NCBI GenBank assembly: GCA_017856115.1 | Contig: JAFMFM010000020.1 | Span: forward strand, 1-32,690 | Direction: 5' to 3' | Length of the DNA stretch: 32,690 nt | Source of the DNA: Actinomycetota bacterium | GTDB lineage: Bacteria; Actinomycetota; Acidimicrobiia; Acidimicrobiales; Ilumatobacteraceae | Part shown: positions 15,594-22,910 of the stretch, piece by piece | Position numbering within the stretch: the first letter of the stretch is position 1 | Layout: each line of letters starts with the position of its first letter | Notes under the pieces: model-generated | Databases searched by the model: none | Told to the model about the DNA's origin: nothing | Seen by the model: the letters and a program-made list of their open reading frames with translations, nothing else | Program-made: the position numbers and the translations under genes

Positions 15594-17399
15594 GTGACTA
15601 CCGGGCTTACCGACAGCGACCGGGCAGCATTACGTGCTCGGTATCGAGCCGAGCGCGACAAGCGGATGCGATCCGACGGCAACGACCAGTACTTGGAGGC
15701 CACCGGTCGGTATGCACATCTCCTCGACGATCCGTACACACCGGTTGCTCCGCGAGAGCCGATCACCGCTGATGTGCAGGTACTCGTGGTCGGTGCCGGA
15801 TTCGGCGGACTCGTCACTGCTGCACGTCTCCGACAAGCCGGTGTCAGTGACATTTGGGTCATCGACAAGGCGGGTGACGTGGGAGGTGTGTGGTACTGGA
15901 ATCGATATCCCGGAGCGATGTGCGATACCGCAGCGATGGTGTACCTCCCGCTCTTGGAGGAAACCGGCACGGTTCCTTCAGCGAAGTACGTGCCGGCTCC
16001 CGAGATTCAGGCACATGCACGGCGAATCGCAACCACGTTCGACTTGTATCGCGATGCGCTCCTCTCCACGGACGTGAAGTCGATTGCGTGGGATGAGTCC
16101 GCTGCGCGTTACATCGTGCGCACCGACCGTGGTGATGTTCTGCGAGCGAGGTACGTGTGTGCGAGCACGGGTCCGCTCCATCGACCAAAGTTGCCGGGAA
16201 TTCCCGGAATCCATTCCTTCGCGGGCCATACGTTCCACACGAGTCGTTGGGACTATGCGTATACGGGTGGTGATCCGGCAGGAGCATTGATGTCGGGTCT
16301 CTCCGACAAACGTGTCGGCATCATCGGGACGGGGGCAACGGCGGTGCAATGCATTCCCCATCTGTCGCGTGCCGCCGGTGAGCTGTACGTGTTTCAGCGC
16401 ACGCCATCATCGATCGACGTTCGCAACAACCAGTCGATCGATCCGCAATGGTTCGCCGGTCTTGCACCGGGCTGGCAACGCGAGTGGATGTCCAATTTCA
16501 CGGTGCTACAGACCCTTGGATTCGCCGAGGACGACTTCGTCAAGGACGGCTGGACCGACATCTCCATTCGAATCCGAGATCGGATGGCCCGAATGGTGAA
16601 GGCCGGTGCGGAGATTGGTCCCGCCACGCTGCTGCAAGCGTACGAAGACTCCGATGACGAAAAGATGAGCGAGATTCGTGCCCGGGTCGACGCCATCGTG
16701 CGTGATCGGCGAACGGCGGAGGCACTCAAACCCTGGTACCGACAACTCTGCAAGCGACCGTGCTTCCATGACGAGTACCTGCAGTCGTTCAACAACCCGA
16801 CGACGCATCTCGTCGATACGGACGGCAAGGGAGTGGAACGAATCGACGAGCACGGTGTGTGGGTCGGTGGCACCCATTATCCGCTCGACTGCCTCATCGT
16901 TGCCTCGGGATTCGAGGTGGGAACGCCGTACACGCGACGAAGTGGTTTCGACGTGATAGGGCGGAACGGCGTCGCGCTGTCCGACTACTGGGCGGAGGGT
17001 ATGCGCAGTTTGCATGGAATCCATGTCCACGGGTTTCCGAACTTCTTCGTCATCGGATTCACACAGGGGGCGAACCAGATCGCCAACGTTCCTCAGAATT
17101 ATGTCGAGAACGGGCTCGCGATTGCCGATGTGGTTCGTCACGCCGAGTCGAAGGGGGCTACTCGCGTGGAGCCGACACCTGAAGCCGAGAATGATTGGCT
17201 TACCTTCATTACGAGCAGTCAACGTGGGTTGCGCGGCAATCCTGACTGCACACCCGGCTATTACAACAACGAGGGCAAACCGATTTCTCGAAGCGATATG
17301 TTCAACGGAAGTGGCCATCCGGGTGGTCCGGTGGCGTTCTTTGAGTTCCTCGACTCATGGCGTCAGACGGGCGAGTTCGTCGGTTTGACCTTCACCTGA
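15594..17399 (+). CDS. Baeyer-Villiger-type flavin monooxygenase
   Basis: Predicted FAD- and NADPH-dependent monooxygenase of 601 residues, inserting one oxygen into ketones (or oxidising other soft nucleophiles). VLVVGAGFGG (FAD Rossmann motif, 67-72), DVGGVWYWNRYPGAMCD, and the second nucleotide motif VGIIGTGATA are present. FAGHTFHTSRWD (209-220) matches the class fingerprint F-x-G-x3-H-x3-W-(P/D). An N-terminal extension of about 55 residues precedes the FAD domain, as in larger members. The frame stays open back to 15402, but that segment is antisense to the EthD gene; GTG at 15594 is fixed by TACTCT at -12 to -7. Its TGA overlaps the deoC ATG (TGATG). Substrate unknown. Confidence 0.9.
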   Translation: MTTGLTDSDRAALRARYRAERDKRMRSDGNDQYLEATGRYAHLLDDPYTPVAPREPITADVQVLVVGAGFGGLVTAARLRQAGVSDIWVIDKAGDVGGVWYWNRYPGAMCDTAAMVYLPLLEETGTVPSAKYVPAPEIQAHARRIATTFDLYRDALLSTDVKSIAWDESAARYIVRTDRGDVLRARYVCASTGPLHRPKLPGIPGIHSFAGHTFHTSRWDYAYTGGDPAGALMSGLSDKRVGIIGTGATAVQCIPHLSRAAGELYVFQRTPSSIDVRNNQSIDPQWFAGLAPGWQREWMSNFTVLQTLGFAEDDFVKDGWTDISIRIRDRMARMVKAGAEIGPATLLQAYEDSDDEKMSEIRARVDAIVRDRRTAEALKPWYRQLCKRPCFHDEYLQSFNNPTTHLVDTDGKGVERIDEHGVWVGGTHYPLDCLIVASGFEVGTPYTRRSGFDVIGRNGVALSDYWAEGMRSLHGIHVHGFPNFFVIGFTQGANQIANVPQNYVENGLAIADVVRHAESKGATRVEPTPEAENDWLTFITSSQRGLRGNPDCTPGYYNNEGKPISRSDMFNGSGHPGGPVAFFEFLDSWRQTGEFVGLTFT

Positions 17400-18100
17400 T
17401 GTCACCACGAACCGCCGGTGAGCTGGCTCGATTCATCGATCACACCTTGCTTGCACCTGAAGCAACGCGCGACGAGGTGCTCGACGCGTGTCGCAACGCC
17501 ATACGGTGGCATGTGGCGGCGGTTTGTATCTCGCCGTCCTGGTTACCGCTGCCTGCGGGCACGATGCCAGCAGCGAATGGTGGTGGTGAGTCGGAGACGG
17601 CTCTCTGCACCGTGGTGGGTTTTCCGTCGGGCGCACATGCATCGCTCACAAAGTCGCACGAAGCGAGCCTTGCCGTGATGAATGGTGCAACCGAAGTCGA
17701 CATGGTGGTGAACCTCGGATCGGTGCGCGACGAGCGGTGGCTTGAAGTGCAGGATGAGGTACGGATGGTGAGGAGTGCCGTGGATGCCGTTCGGCGTGAC
17801 GTGGTGTTGAAGGTGATTTGTGAGTCGGCTGCCTTGAGTGATCACGAATTGCGGACGACGTGCAAGGCGGTCGTCGCCGGTGGTGCCGACTTCGTCAAGA
17901 CGAGTACCGGATTCCACAAGGCGGGAGGCGCCACGGAACGTGCAGTCATGATCATGCGTGAGACGGTTGGTGCGGACATCGGCGTGAAGGCGAGTGGCGG
18001 AATACGCACGACCGCGGCAGCACTGTCGATGATCGCGGCTGGTGCAACGCGAATCGGGGCTTCCGCGACGCGAGAAATCCTGGCGGGGCTACCGGACTAG
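17399..18100 (+). CDS. deoC: Deoxyribose-phosphate aldolase
   Basis: Class I aldolase cleaving 2-deoxyribose-5-phosphate to glyceraldehyde-3-phosphate and acetaldehyde, the last step of deoxynucleoside catabolism. The 233-residue protein has FIDHTLL (12-18), TVVGFPSG, EVDMVVN (Asp101), the Schiff-base Lys167 in ADFVKTSTGF, and the relay Lys197 in GVKASGGIRT. The start ATG at 17399 overlaps the monooxygenase stop by one base, so the pair is coupled; the link could be incidental or could concern acetaldehyde metabolism. It ends on CTAG, which is also the stop of the convergent purine nucleoside phosphorylase gene, another nucleoside-salvage enzyme. Confidence 0.95.
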   Translation: MSPRTAGELARFIDHTLLAPEATRDEVLDACRNAIRWHVAAVCISPSWLPLPAGTMPAANGGGESETALCTVVGFPSGAHASLTKSHEASLAVMNGATEVDMVVNLGSVRDERWLEVQDEVRMVRSAVDAVRRDVVLKVICESAALSDHELRTTCKAVVAGGADFVKTSTGFHKAGGATERAVMIMRETVGADIGVKASGGIRTTAAALSMIAAGATRIGASATREILAGLPD

Positions 18101-18918
18101 TTCGCGGCGTCGATTGCAACGAGAACGTCGCGCAACACCGCACCAGCCCGGGCTGCGGCACGCTTGCCGACGGCGATGACTTCCTCTCCTGACAGAGGCG
18201 TCGGTGAGATACCAGCGGCAAGGTTGGTGGGCAATGACAAGCCGAGCACTTCCAGTCCCACGTGTCTGGCCGCAATCACATCGAGCACCGTCGACATGCC
18301 GACCAAGTCGGCGCCCCAACTTCTTGCCGCGCGGATCTCGGCCGGCGTCTCGTAATGCGGGCCGTGCAGCCCGAGATAGACGCCTTCATTCATCGGGACC
18401 GCGCGGTTCGCGATGGCACGTAGACGCTTGCTGTAGGCGTCGGTGAGGTCGACGAATCGCCCCGCAAACGGTGCAGGGGGATTTTCGCCGGTGAGTGGGG
18501 AGTGGCCCGTGAGGTTGATGTGATCGCTGATCATCACCGGCTCGGCGATCTTCCAGTCTTCTCGCAACACGCCGGCGCCGTTGGTGATGACGGCGACACC
18601 ACAACCGAGCGCCGCGGCAGTCCGAACTCCGTGTGCAACCGGCGCGACACCGTACCCCTCGTAGAGATGCGTACGTCCCGTGAGTACCAGCACCCGCGAC
18701 GTACCAACGGTGATGGACACGGCTTCGCCACCGTGGCCGAGGGCGGATGGTTTCTTGAAGCCGGGCACGTCTCCGATCGGACAGCGATCACCCGAACCGA
18801 GCATGTCGATGGCATCGGCCCAACCCGAACCGAGCACGGCAACGATGTCATGACTTCCGTCGAAGCGGTTACGAAGAAACGTGGCAGCTTCGGCGGCGAG
18901 ATCAAACGGCGAGGTCAT
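18097..18918 (-). CDS. punA: Purine nucleoside phosphorylase (trimeric type)
   Basis: Phosphorolyses purine (deoxy)nucleosides to base and (deoxy)ribose-1-phosphate. At 273 residues it fits the low-molecular-weight trimeric PNP family. Seen: VAVLGSGWADAI (phosphate loop), LTGRTHLYEGYG with the conserved His, LHGPHYETPAEIRAARSWGADLVGMST, and SLPTNLAAGI with the base-binding Asn. Two places differ from the usual pattern: ITNGAGVL where most have TNAAGG, and SLPTN where SLVTN is common; both lie near the active site. The gene has a leader with GAGGG about 12 bases upstream and a possible -10 TAGCAT at 18962-18957. It shares its CTAG stop region with convergent deoC. Confidence 0.92.
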   Translation of the reverse strand: MTSPFDLAAEAATFLRNRFDGSHDIVAVLGSGWADAIDMLGSGDRCPIGDVPGFKKPSALGHGGEAVSITVGTSRVLVLTGRTHLYEGYGVAPVAHGVRTAAALGCGVAVITNGAGVLREDWKIAEPVMISDHINLTGHSPLTGENPPAPFAGRFVDLTDAYSKRLRAIANRAVPMNEGVYLGLHGPHYETPAEIRAARSWGADLVGMSTVLDVIAARHVGLEVLGLSLPTNLAAGISPTPLSGEEVIAVGKRAAARAGAVLRDVLVAIDAAN

Positions 18919-18956
18919 CGTCCAACCCTCGTGCCGTGGCCATCGAGCATTCGACG

Positions 18957-18962
18957 ATGCTA
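18957..18962 (-). promoter_or_regulatory. Possible -10 of punA
   Basis: TAGCAT on the minus strand would start transcription about 32 bases before the ATG, leaving a leader with GAGGG as ribosome-binding sequence. It lies in the 51-base gap after the flavin-reductase-like gene. Confidence 0.35.
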
Positions 18963-18969
18963 CGCAGCA

Positions 18970-19548
18970 TTACTCGTCGTCGGTATCTTCGTCGGCAACG
19001 GTGGCAAAACCCGCTGCTGCCAGCCGAGCGAGTAGCTCGTCGCGAGGACTTGCGCCAGGTGCACGTGCCTTGTCGTTGGCGACTCGCCAGCCGTGTCTGG
19101 ACGAATATACGAGTGGCGGTTCGCGTAGGCGGCCATATCCGTATTCCACGACTTCGGCAAACATCAACTCATGGTCCCGCATCGGCATCGTCTGGAAGAC
19201 ACGAGCATGTACCCACGCGAGGCAATCGGGTACCACGGGATGACCGTCAACCTCCGCGAGGTACTCGGGTGCGATGTAATGGAACTTGCGCCCGGGGTAC
19301 GAGAAGTACTGCCCAATGTGCACCTGATCCCCGGCGAGGAACGACACGGTGTACTCACCACTTGCCTTCATCAGCGGGTAGGTGTCGTGCTTCGGTGAGA
19401 CACTCGCCATGATGATCGGCTCCTCGAAGGAAACTTGGGTAACCCAGTGCGAGGTATAGGCGCGAGTGATGCCGTCGTGAGTTGCAGCGACCACCTCGAC
19501 ACCCTTCACCGCCTGGCCGAGTGCACGCTTGAGTTTTGGATCGATCAT
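18970..19548 (-). CDS. Flavin-reductase-like FMN-binding protein
   Basis: A 192-residue split-barrel protein of the flavin reductase domain family. The N-terminal half has the expected order: GVEVVAATHDGITRAYTSHWVTQVSFEEPIIMASV (a strand pair with flavin-contacting Thr/Ser), then YTVSFLAGDQVHIGQYFS, and the domain-closing C-L-A-W-V-H-A-R strand. The C-terminal 40 residues are acidic and may be unstructured. Such proteins reduce FMN/FAD for two-component monooxygenases or act as FMN-dependent oxidoreductases; the partner is unknown. The start ATG 19548 has a good Shine-Dalgarno (AAGGA). It is divergent from acyl-CoA dehydrogenase 2 and 51 bases upstream of punA. Confidence 0.82.
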   Translation of the reverse strand: MIDPKLKRALGQAVKGVEVVAATHDGITRAYTSHWVTQVSFEEPIIMASVSPKHDTYPLMKASGEYTVSFLAGDQVHIGQYFSYPGRKFHYIAPEYLAEVDGHPVVPDCLAWVHARVFQTMPMRDHELMFAEVVEYGYGRLREPPLVYSSRHGWRVANDKARAPGASPRDELLARLAAAGFATVADEDTDDE

Positions 19549-19599
19549 GCCGTCCTTCTCGGCTCAGCGTATTGGGAACGCCACGATTAGGGTGAGCGC
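19549..19599. promoter_or_regulatory. Divergent promoters, flavin-reductase-like gene / acyl-CoA dehydrogenase 2
   Basis: Plus strand: TAGGGT (19588-19593) at -12 to -7 of the dehydrogenase ATG at 19600, without Shine-Dalgarno. Minus strand: TACGCT (19571 down to 19566), giving an approximately 11-base leader with AAGGA before the ATG at 19548. The spacer thus shows one leaderless and one leadered promoter side by side. Confidence 0.55.
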
Positions 19600-20922
19600 A
19601 TGACTCGACCTGGAATGTACTCCGGTGTGGCAACCGATGACGCAATGAACCTCGCAATGTCGGCCAAGGCCGTGCCGTTGTACGAGGCGGTGAAGAAGTT
19701 CATCGCCGAGGAGATCGAGCCGGTCACTCGCACGTACTTCGAGTTGGGTGAAGGACGTGCCGAGCGCTGGAGTTACGGCGAAGGTCAGCTGGAGCTCCTC
19801 GAGCAATTGAAGAACAAGGCAAAGAAGGCCGGTTTGTGGAATTTCTTCCTGCCCAATGCCGAGACCGGTGAGGGATTGTCGAACCTCGACTACGCATACA
19901 TCGCCGTGGAGTTGGGGAAGAACCCCATTGCATCCGAGGTGATGAATTGCAGCGCACCCGACACCGGCAACATGGAGGTGCTCGAGCGCGTTGGTACGCC
20001 CGAACAGAAGGAGAAGTGGTTGAAGCCGCTCCTCAACGGTGAGATTCGCTCGGCGTATGCGATGACCGAGCCCGACGTGGCATCGTCCGATGCAAAGAAC
20101 CTCGAATGTCGTGCGGTGCGTGACGGGGACGAGTGGGTCATCAACGGAGAGAAGTACTACATCTCCGGCGCGGGTGATCCTCGCTGCAAAATCATGATCT
20201 GCATGTTGCTCACCAGTCCCGACGCACCGCCGCACAAGCGACACTCGCAGATTCTCGTCCCGATGGATACGCCCGGCGTGGAGATTCTCGGTCCGATGGA
20301 AGTGTTCGGTGAGGATGACGCACCACACGGACACATGCATCTTCGTTTCAACAACGTGCGCGTGCCAGCCAGCAACATGTTGCTCGGCGAAGGACGCGGA
20401 TTCGAGATCTCCCAGGTACGACTCGGACCCGGGCGAATCCACCACTGCATGCGGTCCATCGGTGCCGCGGAACGTGCGTTGGAGTTGATGGTTCGTCGCG
20501 GGTTGTCACGTGAAGCGTTCGGCAAACCGATCGCACGACTCGGCAAGAACACCGAGACGATCGCCAAGGCTCGAATTGAAATCGAAGCGATGCGTCTGAT
20601 GGTGTTGCGTGGCGCAAAGGCCATGGACACCATGGGCAACGCCGAGGCCCGCATTTGGGTGAGTGCGGTGAAGGCCATGGTGCCCGAGCGAGTGTGCAAG
20701 ATCATCGACGAAGCCATCCAGATTTTCGGTGGTACTGGGATTTCGCAGTGGACCCCGCTGGCGCGCATGTATGCGGGACAACGCACCCTGCGATTGGCCG
20801 ACGGCCCCGACGAGGTGCACTGGCACGTGGTCGGTCGCGCGGAAATCAGCCGGTTCGAAGACGATAAGCAGCCCGTTACCGAACACGACCAACGGCACCA
20901 GCGGTTCTCTGGGCCATCCTGA
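19600..20922 (+). CDS. Acyl-CoA dehydrogenase 2 (ACAD10/11-like)
   Basis: FAD-dependent acyl-CoA dehydrogenase of 440 residues. Landmarks are GLWNFFLP, YAYIAVELGKNPIASEVMNCSAPDTGNMEVL, YAMTEPDVASSDAKNLEC (FAD/substrate loop), WVINGEKYYISGAG and QIFGGTGISQWTPLARMY. Where the classical enzyme has IFEGTSE, this one has LADGPDEVH, putting Asp401 at the catalytic-base position, as in the ACAD10/11-type subgroup. Long or unusual (for example hydroxylated) acyl-CoAs are possible substrates; this is inference. The start is fixed by TAGGGT at -12 to -7. The lysine-tailed alcohol dehydrogenase follows 73 bases downstream with its own Shine-Dalgarno. Confidence 0.92.
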   Translation: MTRPGMYSGVATDDAMNLAMSAKAVPLYEAVKKFIAEEIEPVTRTYFELGEGRAERWSYGEGQLELLEQLKNKAKKAGLWNFFLPNAETGEGLSNLDYAYIAVELGKNPIASEVMNCSAPDTGNMEVLERVGTPEQKEKWLKPLLNGEIRSAYAMTEPDVASSDAKNLECRAVRDGDEWVINGEKYYISGAGDPRCKIMICMLLTSPDAPPHKRHSQILVPMDTPGVEILGPMEVFGEDDAPHGHMHLRFNNVRVPASNMLLGEGRGFEISQVRLGPGRIHHCMRSIGAAERALELMVRRGLSREAFGKPIARLGKNTETIAKARIEIEAMRLMVLRGAKAMDTMGNAEARIWVSAVKAMVPERVCKIIDEAIQIFGGTGISQWTPLARMYAGQRTLRLADGPDEVHWHVVGRAEISRFEDDKQPVTEHDQRHQRFSGPS

Positions 20923-20938
20923 GGTGCGGCTGCTTTGC

Positions 20939-20967
20939 TACCGTGACCGCTACGGGTGCGAGCACCC
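20939..20967 (+). promoter_or_regulatory. Candidate promoter and 5' hairpin of the alcohol dehydrogenase gene
   Basis: TACCGT (20939-20944), preceded by TGC, resembles an extended -10. About ten bases later GGGTG (20954-20958) and CACCC (20963-20967) form a 5-bp hairpin with loop CGAG. It could be an operator or a 5'-UTR stem. No T tract follows, so a terminator is unlikely. Confidence 0.4.
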
Positions 20968-20977
20968 ATAGTCGTCC

Positions 20978-20987
20978 GGGAGGGAAC
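20978..20987 (+). promoter_or_regulatory. Strong Shine-Dalgarno of the alcohol dehydrogenase gene
   Basis: GGGAGGGAAC ends about 8 bases before ATG 20996. It is the clearest ribosome-binding site in the window. It fixes the start upstream of the lysine-rich tail, so the tail is translated. Confidence 0.75.
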
Positions 20988-20995
20988 ACAGCACC

Positions 20996-22396
20996 ATGGC
21001 AGCGAAGAAGAAATCGTCGAAGAAGAAGTCCGTCAGGAAGTCGGTAAAAAAGACCAACAAGAAGTCGGCAAAGAAGACACTGAAGAAGAAGGCGACAAAG
21101 AAGAAGTCGGCGAAGAAGTCAGCCAAGAAGGCCGCGCAGGCGAAGAAGGCGGCCCCGGCCAAAGCCTCACGCACGACCGGACCCGTGGTGTCCGCCCAGC
21201 GAATGTTCAACCTTGCGGCATTGTCGGAAACGGTGTCGGGCCCGGGAGTTGCGGCGTCGCTGCCGCAACACGTGATGAAGCGCGGTCAGAAGGCCTTCAT
21301 CGTCACCGACCACGGCGTGCGTGGCGCTGGAATCGTTGCACCGATCGTGGAGAACTTGGAGAAGGCCGGTGTGAAGACGTTCGTCTTTGATGAGGTTTCA
21401 CCGAACCCGACGGATGTCAACGTGGCGGCCGGTGTCGCTGCCCTCAATCGTTTCGGTATCGACGGCACCGTGGTGGTGTTCATCGGTGGTGGTTCGGTCA
21501 TGGATTGCGGAAAGTACATTGCACTCGCGGCACCGAACGGTGTCGACAATTTGCACCTGGCGTTCGCCCCCAATTTGGATGCAAACGACCGGATCGACTT
21601 CGGCACACTTGCGCCGAAAGCACAGGCCTCCAAACCTGGTTTGCCCACCATCGCAATTCCCACCACGTCGGGTACGGCGTCGGAAACCAATGGTGGTGGT
21701 CTCATCACCGACACGCTCACCAACCCGGCGGTGCATCGCAAGTTGACCTTCAGCAACCCGTCCGTTGCGCCGGTGGCGATTCTGCTCGATCCGACACTCA
21801 CCGTTGGCATGCCGGCTCGCGGTACGGCTGCATGCGGCATGGACGTACTGACTCATGCCATCGAGTGCTACACGTCGGCCGGATCAAATCCGTACGCCGA
21901 TGCCCTCGCGTTGCATGCCATTCGATTGACGGGTCAGTGGTTGCCGAAGGCGGTAGCCAACGGCAGCGACCTCGAGGCGCGAGCACAAATGCAGGTTGCT
22001 TCGCATCTCGCTGGTCGTGCGTTCTCGTCGGGTCCGCTGCTCGGTCTCGTGCACGCAACCGGTCATCCGATTTCCGGGCAGTTGCACCAGGCTCACGGCC
22101 AAACGTTGGCCACGATGCTGCCGCACGTCATGCGATTCAACCGTGACGTGGTGGCCGAGCGCTATGCCGACGTGGGCGAGGCGCTCGGCTCCGAACACGA
22201 CCCCGAGGCGGGCATCGCAGCGGTCGAGAAGTTGTCTGCAACGGTGGGAACCAACAAGCGTTTGCGTGAGTTGGGAGCCACCAGTGACAACATCGCCGAC
22301 CTCACACAGGATGCATTGCGCGACCTCATCATCCTGAACACGGCGAAGTATCCAACCCGCGGGGACGTGCACGAGTTGTACGCCCGCGCGTTGTAG
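20996..22396 (+). CDS. Iron-type alcohol dehydrogenase with lysine-rich N-terminal tail
   Basis: A 466-residue protein in two parts. Residues 1-56 are a tail with 26 lysines, built from irregular 4-5 residue units such as KKSA, KKTL and KKAT, like a histone-H1 or HupB tail. From about residue 62 it is a group III (Fe-type) alcohol dehydrogenase: GGGSVMD (164-170, NAD(P) binding), PTTSGTASE (222-230), GMDVLTHAIE with metal ligands Asp283 and His287, and GLVHATGHPISGQLHQAHG with His353 and His367. All four metal ligands are kept, so it should be active on an alcohol/aldehyde pair. The tail probably binds nucleic acid, polyphosphate or another polyanion; this is inference. It has its own promoter and Shine-Dalgarno and ends 9 bases from the convergent Nudix gene. 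Confidence 0.93.
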   Translation: MAAKKKSSKKKSVRKSVKKTNKKSAKKTLKKKATKKKSAKKSAKKAAQAKKAAPAKASRTTGPVVSAQRMFNLAALSETVSGPGVAASLPQHVMKRGQKAFIVTDHGVRGAGIVAPIVENLEKAGVKTFVFDEVSPNPTDVNVAAGVAALNRFGIDGTVVVFIGGGSVMDCGKYIALAAPNGVDNLHLAFAPNLDANDRIDFGTLAPKAQASKPGLPTIAIPTTSGTASETNGGGLITDTLTNPAVHRKLTFSNPSVAPVAILLDPTLTVGMPARGTAACGMDVLTHAIECYTSAGSNPYADALALHAIRLTGQWLPKAVANGSDLEARAQMQVASHLAGRAFSSGPLLGLVHATGHPISGQLHQAHGQTLATMLPHVMRFNRDVVAERYADVGEALGSEHDPEAGIAAVEKLSATVGTNKRLRELGATSDNIADLTQDALRDLIILNTAKYPTRGDVHELYARAL

Positions 22397-22405
22397 ACCC
22401 ACCGG

Positions 22406-22882
22406 TCAACTCATGAGTTGTTTGCGCACGAGTTCGGCGATGTCGGTCCAATGTGCCGCAAGACCCGGGTGGAGGTCGTAACTCCCCACCTCGTGGAGCG
22501 GCACCCATCGGGTTTCTGCGGACTCATGATTCGCGGCGTAGACGCCCGCGTCGTCGTTGGTGAAGGCGATGACGGTGTCGTATCTCCAGCTGCCGTGGTC
22601 GTCGGTGAATACGTGACGCACCGCGATACGCGTCGAGTCAACCCCGACCTCCTCATGCGCCTCGCGAATCGCCGCCGACACGATGTCCTCGTGCGAATCG
22701 CGGGCACCGCCGGGAAGGGCCCACGTTCCGCCTCCGTGCGTCCAACCTGCGCGCAACTGCAACAACACGTGTGCAGCATCGAGGTCGGTTCGCACGAGCA
22801 GCAGCCCGGCGGCTCCGTGCAAACCCCAGTGCTCGCGACCGCAGTCGCAGAAGAGAAATCCGTCGCCATCCCGATGGGCCAT
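22406..22882 (-). CDS. Nudix hydrolase
   Basis: Hydrolase of nucleoside diphosphates linked to another moiety, 158 residues. The Nudix box is complete at 59-81 (G-x5-E-x7-RE-x2-EE-x-G-V, read as GARDSHE...REAHEEVGV). The N-terminus has a CDCG pair followed by HWGLHGAAGLLLVR, typical of actinobacterial members often annotated as 8-oxo-dGTP diphosphatase-like. The C-terminal WVPLHEVGSYDLHPGLAAHW is also usual. The substrate is not determined. It follows the MFS gene by 28 bases on the same strand and has no clear promoter of its own. Confidence 0.92.
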   Translation of the reverse strand: MAHRDGDGFLFCDCGREHWGLHGAAGLLLVRTDLDAAHVLLQLRAGWTHGGGTWALPGGARDSHEDIVSAAIREAHEEVGVDSTRIAVRHVFTDDHGSWRYDTVIAFTNDDAGVYAANHESAETRWVPLHEVGSYDLHPGLAAHWTDIAELVRKQLMS

Positions 22883-22910
22883 GGTGATCTACCGGTCTGC
22901 GCCGATCGCC

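Noticed and set aside
19564-20445. Minus-strand open frame of 293 codons opposite acyl-CoA dehydrogenase 2
   Set aside because: It overlaps the divergent promoter region and the dehydrogenase core. No family resemblance; a shadow.
20997-21170. AAGAAG-rich repeats considered as a CRISPR array or microsatellite
   Set aside because: The repeats are irregular, stay in frame and encode lysine-rich units. There are no constant repeats with unique spacers.
20950-21210. Phe-rich minus-strand frame opposite the lysine tail
   Set aside because: It looks like a membrane peptide only because AAG/AAA lysine codons read as CTT/TTT on the other strand. No start signal.
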